A stretch of 64,000 nucleotides of DNA from Bacillota bacterium (GTDB lineage Bacteria > Bacillota > Clostridia > Christensenellales > Christensenellaceae). The translations under genes and the position numbers were made by a program. This document shows positions 60,062-64,000 of this stretch, in pieces. Under the pieces are notes generated by a model that made no database searches, had not been told where the DNA came from, and worked only from the letters and a program-made list of their open reading frames with translations. How positions within the stretch are numbered: position 1 is the first letter of the stretch; the number at the start of each line of letters is the position of its first letter. The stretch covers positions 1 through 64,000 of the forward strand of contig JAEWMJ010000006.1 in NCBI GenBank assembly GCA_023393165.1, in the 5' to 3' direction.

Positions 60062-61234
60062 TCACTTATTTCTTTTATACAGGGCGTAGGCGGCGTCGTA
60101 TTTAAATTTATTGCCGTTATATGCTACGTTTAATTTCTCCCATCCGGCGTCTATTTTTTCACGGATCCTGTCAAGGGGAATGACCGCATCTACGGCGCCG
60201 AAAGAGGTAACGCATATGGCGCCGGTTGCGCATGCCAGATTGATTGCTTCTTCCGGCTGAAATCCGCCCAGAAACGCAGCCAGAAAGCCCGCTATGCTGG
60301 TGTCGCCTGCGCCGGTTGCAGATTTAAAATCGGTCACCTTGTATATACCGGAGAAAAGTTCCCTGTCCGCCCACTGGACAGCATTTTTTGGAAGGGCTCT
60401 TCCCATCTGTTCCAGTTGAGGCAATGCAGCGGTTTTTACGTAATAACCAAGTGTTCCGCATTTCAATACAACGATCTTGCATCCCATTGATATAATGCGC
60501 TCACCAAGTTCAGATATATAATCGATTTGAATGTTTTTCAGTATATCGCTGTCTTTGGCTTTCAGATCGGCGTATTTTTGCCGGTCAATCATAAAAATGA
60601 TTTCTTCAATGCTGGGCATAAAAATATCCGTCAGGGGCAGACAATCTGTAAGGATGGATACCCAGTCCGCTTTTCCGGATTCGGACGAGGGGTCGGGGAG
60701 GGACATATCCAGGGAAGTCGAAGCGCCCGTCGCTTTTGCGCGGCGAAGCATCTTGTAAAGATTTACGCCGTTATTCGTAAAGAAACCCTTCATTAAAGTC
60801 GGATAGCCAAAATGCAGCAGGCGCGCGTTTGAAATCAGTTTAAAATCAATATCATCAACGCCAAAAGTATCGTTGGTGCCAGGGTTGTGAAGAAATATCC
60901 TGTCCACACCGGGGATGGCCAGAACTATGGAATAGGAGGAATCTTCTCCCGGGGCCATTTTTAAATAATCGGCATTGCCGCCCTGTTCCATAACCATGTC
61001 TTTAATGGCCCGGCCCAGCATATCGTCGCCGATCTTGCCGATAAGCGGGGTATTGATGCCCAAACGGTTGAGCGCTATCCCCGTATTGGATACACTGCCG
61101 CCTGTGGAGAGTTTAAGACCGCCGACATTCGTCAGTTTTCCCCCCACAAATATATCCGCGATTCCATTTTCACGTGCAGGGATATCCGGGGTTAGGTCTA
61201 TACAGATATGGCCTGCGCAGACTGCATCAAACAT
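60062..61234 (-). CDS. PfkB-family carbohydrate kinase
   Basis: This 390-aa kinase has a PfkB fold: N-terminal DAVCAGHICIDLTPDIP, GGSVSNTGIALNRLG (sugar site), GKIGDDMLG, and the C-terminal catalytic/anion-hole motif GAGDTSIAGFLAAFLGG. It phosphorylates a sugar or nucleoside; the N-terminal ICIDLTP type is seen in poorly studied sugar kinases. ATG 61234 has AAAGGAG 8 bases upstream; the frame is open to 61321 without a site. An aldolase gene lies further upstream on the same strand, but the two are not one operon. Confidence 0.88.
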   Translation of the reverse strand: MFDAVCAGHICIDLTPDIPARENGIADIFVGGKLTNVGGLKLSTGGSVSNTGIALNRLGINTPLIGKIGDDMLGRAIKDMVMEQGGNADYLKMAPGEDSSYSIVLAIPGVDRIFLHNPGTNDTFGVDDIDFKLISNARLLHFGYPTLMKGFFTNNGVNLYKMLRRAKATGASTSLDMSLPDPSSESGKADWVSILTDCLPLTDIFMPSIEEIIFMIDRQKYADLKAKDSDILKNIQIDYISELGERIISMGCKIVVLKCGTLGYYVKTAALPQLEQMGRALPKNAVQWADRELFSGIYKVTDFKSATGAGDTSIAGFLAAFLGGFQPEEAINLACATGAICVTSFGAVDAVIPLDRIREKIDAGWEKLNVAYNGNKFKYDAAYALYKRNK

Positions 61235-61395
61235 AGTATTTTCTCCTTTATGTGAATTGTATCCTATAAAAAAGTGCGTTTTATTTAGTATAAATCGGGA
61301 CCCAATCCTGTCAAACGACATTTTTGCTGTAAATGGCAGACGAATTTGCGGTAATACCGCAAGACTGTCTCTTTATGTATTTGAGCCGCATATAA

Positions 61396-61419
61396 TAAAA
61401 AGGCACCCGTAGGGTGCCT
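61396..61419 (-). terminator. Terminator of the NlpC/P60 gene
   Basis: AGGCACCC (61401-61408) and GGGTGCCT (61412-61419) form a perfect stem. On the minus strand a T run (61400-61396) follows. Confidence 0.85.
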
Positions 61420-61433
61420 TGCATATATCTTTT

Positions 61434-62996
61434 TTATAACGGTCTGCGGCCGCAGATCCAGTTGTTGGACCAGTAACTGGAGCCGATATTGCCGTATACG
61501 ACAGCACCGTTACTGGAGGATGCGTGTACAACCTGGCCGCCTCCAAGATAGATCGCTACATGCCCGCTGACACAAATAACGTCTCCGCGCTGCAGATCGC
61601 TCATGCTGTCTATTCTCGCATAGCCCGAACTTGCCCATCCGCCTGAAGTCATATAGCCGATGCCGTTGCCGCTGGCTTTGAGCGCATAGTATACAAGTCC
61701 TGAGCAATCGAACGAATCCGGGCCTTTGCCGCCGCGTACGTATGGATCGCCAAGCTGTGCTTCGGCTGCTGCGATAAACGCCTCTACGCTGCCCGGATTT
61801 GCAGCCGGAATGGGATCGCTGTCCGGACCCTTATTGCTGCTGCTGCCCGATGAGGTCTTCTTGCCTTTTGGAGCAGCTTTCGCATCGCTGGAGTACAGGA
61901 CCTCCCTTGTTCCGGAGCCTACATTCCCGTCGTCAGTCAGGTCGTTTCTGCTTTGGAAGGATTTTACTGCAGCGGTCGTTTCCGTTCCGAAATAGCCGGT
62001 TGCAGAGACATTGTATCCTAATTCCTCCAGGCGTTCCTGAATGGATTCTACATCCAGCCCGCTGGCCCCTTCGGATACCGTGTAATACAGCGCTTCGTTG
62101 GAGAACAATTTTTCCTGCGTTGCAGGCCCCGCAATATTATCTACCGGGAGGCCGTTTTTACGCTGGAAATAACCGATTGCCTCGGCGGTTATCGGGCCGA
62201 ATTTATAAGTGGTTTCATCGGGCTCCATATAATCCAGATCCATCAATCTCTGCTGGATCATAGAAATAAAAGGATCTTCCATGCCTTCGGTATAAGTCTG
62301 GTAAATGGATTCGGACGGAGCAGGCTGCGCCTGCGCTGCAAATTGGGCGGCATTCGGGTCAGGAGAAGCCGCAGCATTCGGGTCAGCCGACGTAGTTGGA
62401 GCTGCGGCATTCGAATCGGTTGCAGTAGTTGGAGCTGCAGCATTCGGATCGGTCGTTGCGGCGGGATCAACAACCGGAGCAACAGTATTCGTGGAGGCCC
62501 CTGCAGCGGGCGCCTCGCCCTGCGGGGCGGATTCTGTCAGGTCCGAAGTCAGTACGCCGTCAGTCGCCGGTTCCAAGGGTTCTTCTTTCACACCAGTGAA
62601 AAGGTCGCTCGTATCGTCCTTTATGGGAGTGGCGCTTGCAGTAGGCTTCAAACTGATTTCCGCAATTTTTGCAACCCCGTTTGAATTAGCGGCAGCGGCA
62701 AAAAGCACCGGCACCGCTACAGCAACAACGGCTACAGCAGCGACAAACGCGAGTCTTTTTTTCGGGACAGTGGGAAAATGAAAACCTTTTAATTTTGGAA
62801 AGTGAAATTCTTCTTTAGCGGTATCGGCCTTGCTATCCGTATTTCTAGCGCCGGATTTTATTGAATCAGCATATCTATATTGACGTTCAGAATAGGAAAC
62901 CGCACCAGAAATTCTCCTTCTTTTTCTTGTACTGCCCTTATTTTCTGTAAACTTAATCTCCGTTCTTCGAAAAATATTGAATACTGAATTTTTCAT
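61434..62996 (-). CDS. NlpC/P60 peptidoglycan hydrolase with two PG-binding domains
   Basis: This 520-aa protein has a basic cytoplasmic N-terminus (about 1-80), a membrane helix (about 86-106, LAFVAAVAVVAVAVPVLFAA), a low-complexity Thr/Ala/Asp/Pro linker with repeats of DPNAAAPTT (about 170-225), two PG_binding_1 domains (about 240-300, 310-370; MQQRLMDLDY-like and IQERLEELGYNVSATGYFG), and an NlpC/P60 domain with catalytic Cys in FDCSGLVYYAL, His in GHVAIYLG and a final His (QVVHAS). It should cut peptide cross-links in the wall. The 5' start at 62996 follows a weak GGGAG. Confidence 0.9.
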   Translation of the reverse strand: MKNSVFNIFRRTEIKFTENKGSTRKRRRISGAVSYSERQYRYADSIKSGARNTDSKADTAKEEFHFPKLKGFHFPTVPKKRLAFVAAVAVVAVAVPVLFAAAANSNGVAKIAEISLKPTASATPIKDDTSDLFTGVKEEPLEPATDGVLTSDLTESAPQGEAPAAGASTNTVAPVVDPAATTDPNAAAPTTATDSNAAAPTTSADPNAAASPDPNAAQFAAQAQPAPSESIYQTYTEGMEDPFISMIQQRLMDLDYMEPDETTYKFGPITAEAIGYFQRKNGLPVDNIAGPATQEKLFSNEALYYTVSEGASGLDVESIQERLEELGYNVSATGYFGTETTAAVKSFQSRNDLTDDGNVGSGTREVLYSSDAKAAPKGKKTSSGSSSNKGPDSDPIPAANPGSVEAFIAAAEAQLGDPYVRGGKGPDSFDCSGLVYYALKASGNGIGYMTSGGWASSGYARIDSMSDLQRGDVICVSGHVAIYLGGGQVVHASSSNGAVVYGNIGSSYWSNNWICGRRPL

Positions 62997-63125
62997 AATA
63001 ATCTCCCATATTTTTTTGTTATTTTGAGATTGGGTCTATTATACAACAAGTAATTCAATATGTACAGCTATTTTTAATATATTTAATACTTTTGTAATAT
63101 TTATATATGCGAAAAATATAGAAAA

Positions 63126-63143
63126 GGTGCATTGAAATGCACC
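63126..63143 (-). terminator. Likely terminator of the aldolase gene
   Basis: GGTGCAT and ATGCACC with a TGAA/TTCA loop. A short T run (TTTTC) follows on the minus strand. Confidence 0.6.
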
Positions 63144-63186
63144 TTTACATCAATCCTTTAAATTGTTTTAAAATATTAATTTTTGA

Positions 63187-64000
63187 TTACGCTTTGCCTG
63201 CGCAGCCAAGTACATTATTGATCTTATGTTTTACCATTTCGCGAATCGCGTCGCGTGCGGGTGCAAGATATTGGCGCGGATCAAAGTGGGACGGATGCTC
63301 CGCCATATATTTGCGGACCGTACCCGTCATGGCAAGACGCAGGTCTGAATCGATGTTAATCTTGCATACAGCGCTGGTTGCCGCACGCCTGAGCATTTCT
63401 TCGGGAACTCCCTGTGCGCCGGGCATATCACCGCCGTATTGGTTGATCATATCAACGAATTCCGGTATGACCGAAGAAGCTCCGTGAAGCACGATTGGGA
63501 ATTCAGGCAGCCTTCTTGAGACTTCTTCCAATATATCGAACCGAAGTTTGGGTTCGCCTTTAAATTTGAACGCGCCATGGCTTGTACCGATCGCGATCGC
63601 AAGGCTGTCTACGCCGGTTTTGTTTACGAACTCTTCAACTTCATCCGGTTGTGTGTAGCTGGAGTCTTCCGCTTTTACCTTGATTTCGTCTTCTACACCG
63701 GCTAAACGGCCGAGTTCGCCTTCAACAGTTACTCCATGCGCGTGCGCGTATTCCACCACTTTCTTGGTAAGCGCGATGTTCTCTGCAAAAGACAGATGAG
63801 AACCGTCAATCATGACCGATGTAAAACCGCCTTCGATACAGGAAACGCATGTTTCATAGCTGTCGCCATGATCCAAATGCAGGCAGATGGGCAGCCCCGT
63901 TACTTCTATGGCCGCTTCTACCAGCTTGCGGAGATACACGGGATTTGCATAATTGCGCGCGCCTTTGGATACCTGCAGTATAAGGGGAGCGCTCAGTTCT
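63187..64000 (-). CDS. fba: Class II fructose-bisphosphate aldolase, 5' part outside the window
   Basis: The last 271 residues or so are visible and the gene runs off the right edge. Seen: ILQVSKGARNYANP, zinc His in HLDHGDS, VMIDGSH, VEGELG, AIGTSHGAFKF (His and Gly loop), VLHGASSV and KINIDSDLRLA. This enzyme splits fructose-1,6-bisphosphate to two triose phosphates in glycolysis. The stop is at 63187. N-terminal residues and start cannot be given. Confidence 0.93.
   Translation of the reverse strand, partial: ELSAPLILQVSKGARNYANPVYLRKLVEAAIEVTGLPICLHLDHGDSYETCVSCIEGGFTSVMIDGSHLSFAENIALTKKVVEYAHAHGVTVEGELGRLAGVEDEIKVKAEDSSYTQPDEVEEFVNKTGVDSLAIAIGTSHGAFKFKGEPKLRFDILEEVSRRLPEFPIVLHGASSVIPEFVDMINQYGGDMPGAQGVPEEMLRRAATSAVCKINIDSDLRLAMTGTVRKYMAEHPSHFDPRQYLAPARDAIREMVKHKINNVLGCAGKA

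Noticed and set aside
62305..62781. Plus-strand ORF rich in Ala/Gly/Val opposite the NlpC/P60 linker
   Set aside because: It mirrors the low-complexity Thr/Ala/Pro linker and membrane segment of the real minus-strand gene.

Overview
The window looks like chromosomal DNA from a spore-forming, anaerobic, low-to-medium GC Firmicute of the class Clostridia. The evidence is Gram-positive ribosome binding sites and vegetative-type promoters, lipoprotein and GH25/NlpC wall enzymes, a CIRCE heat-shock operator, a collagen-like exosporium-type protein, a Tyr-rich coat-like protein behind a sigma-K-like promoter, tandem bacteriohemerythrins, and several flavodoxin/ferredoxin redox proteins. I cannot name the genus. 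No rRNA, tRNA or CRISPR array was seen.

Left part (1-12.3 kb). The tail of an IS3-type element abuts a frameshifted HD-domain relic. Next comes a large regulator that fuses a LacI DNA-binding/sensor half to a cytoplasmic sugar-binding-protein-like half. It sits upstream of an eight-gene catabolic operon: split transketolase, an AllA-like cupin, an SDR dehydrogenase, an Rbs-type ABC importer and a ribulokinase-like FGGY kinase. The set reads as import, oxidation, phosphorylation and transketolase cleavage of a pentose, pentitol or related sugar. A 16-bp motif is shared by the regulator promoter and the operon promoter and is a candidate operator.

12.4-22 kb. A GH25 muramidase is followed by a two-component system (response regulator, sensor kinase, and a 46-aa membrane protein overlapping the kinase end) and a large lipoprotein. 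The promoters of the regulator gene and the lipoprotein gene share a 36-bp box at the same distance from the -10, so the system probably controls itself and the lipoprotein. A spore coat-like gene, MgtC, a ChrB-like/MFS pair with two palindromic operators, and a collagen-like gene with 60-bp tandem repeats follow.

22-36 kb. This is a redox and accessory region: EFR1-type ferredoxin, SDR, nitroreductase, Fe-S aldo-keto reductase, a GH3 glycosidase, DUF2935, an EF-hand-like protein behind a structured leader, an amidohydrolase and two hemerythrins. A TetR-MBL-TSUP operon (TSUP frameshifted) and a YtrA-type GntR plus DUF1648 membrane protein operon each have clear palindromic operators over their own promoters.

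36-52 kb. Peptide deformylase, a PQQ-like propeller protein, two tandem MurJ flippases, htpG under CIRCE, a flavodoxin, an Ohr peroxidase, and a c-di-GMP block (LytS-like PAS kinase, HD-GYP response regulator, PAS/GAF/GGDEF/HD-GYP protein).

52-64 kb. A small ACT-like protein, a cupin, MsrAB, an HD protein, a fucose/arabinose isomerase-like enzyme, an unusual membrane serine protease with C-terminal zinc ribbons, and a TrpB2 gene. The TrpB2 leader encodes a 35-aa peptide with tandem Trp codons plus mutually exclusive antiterminator and terminator hairpins; this attenuator is the most striking regulatory element found. A 44-aa membrane protein, a PfkB kinase, an NlpC/P60 wall hydrolase and the end of a class II fructose-bisphosphate aldolase close the window.
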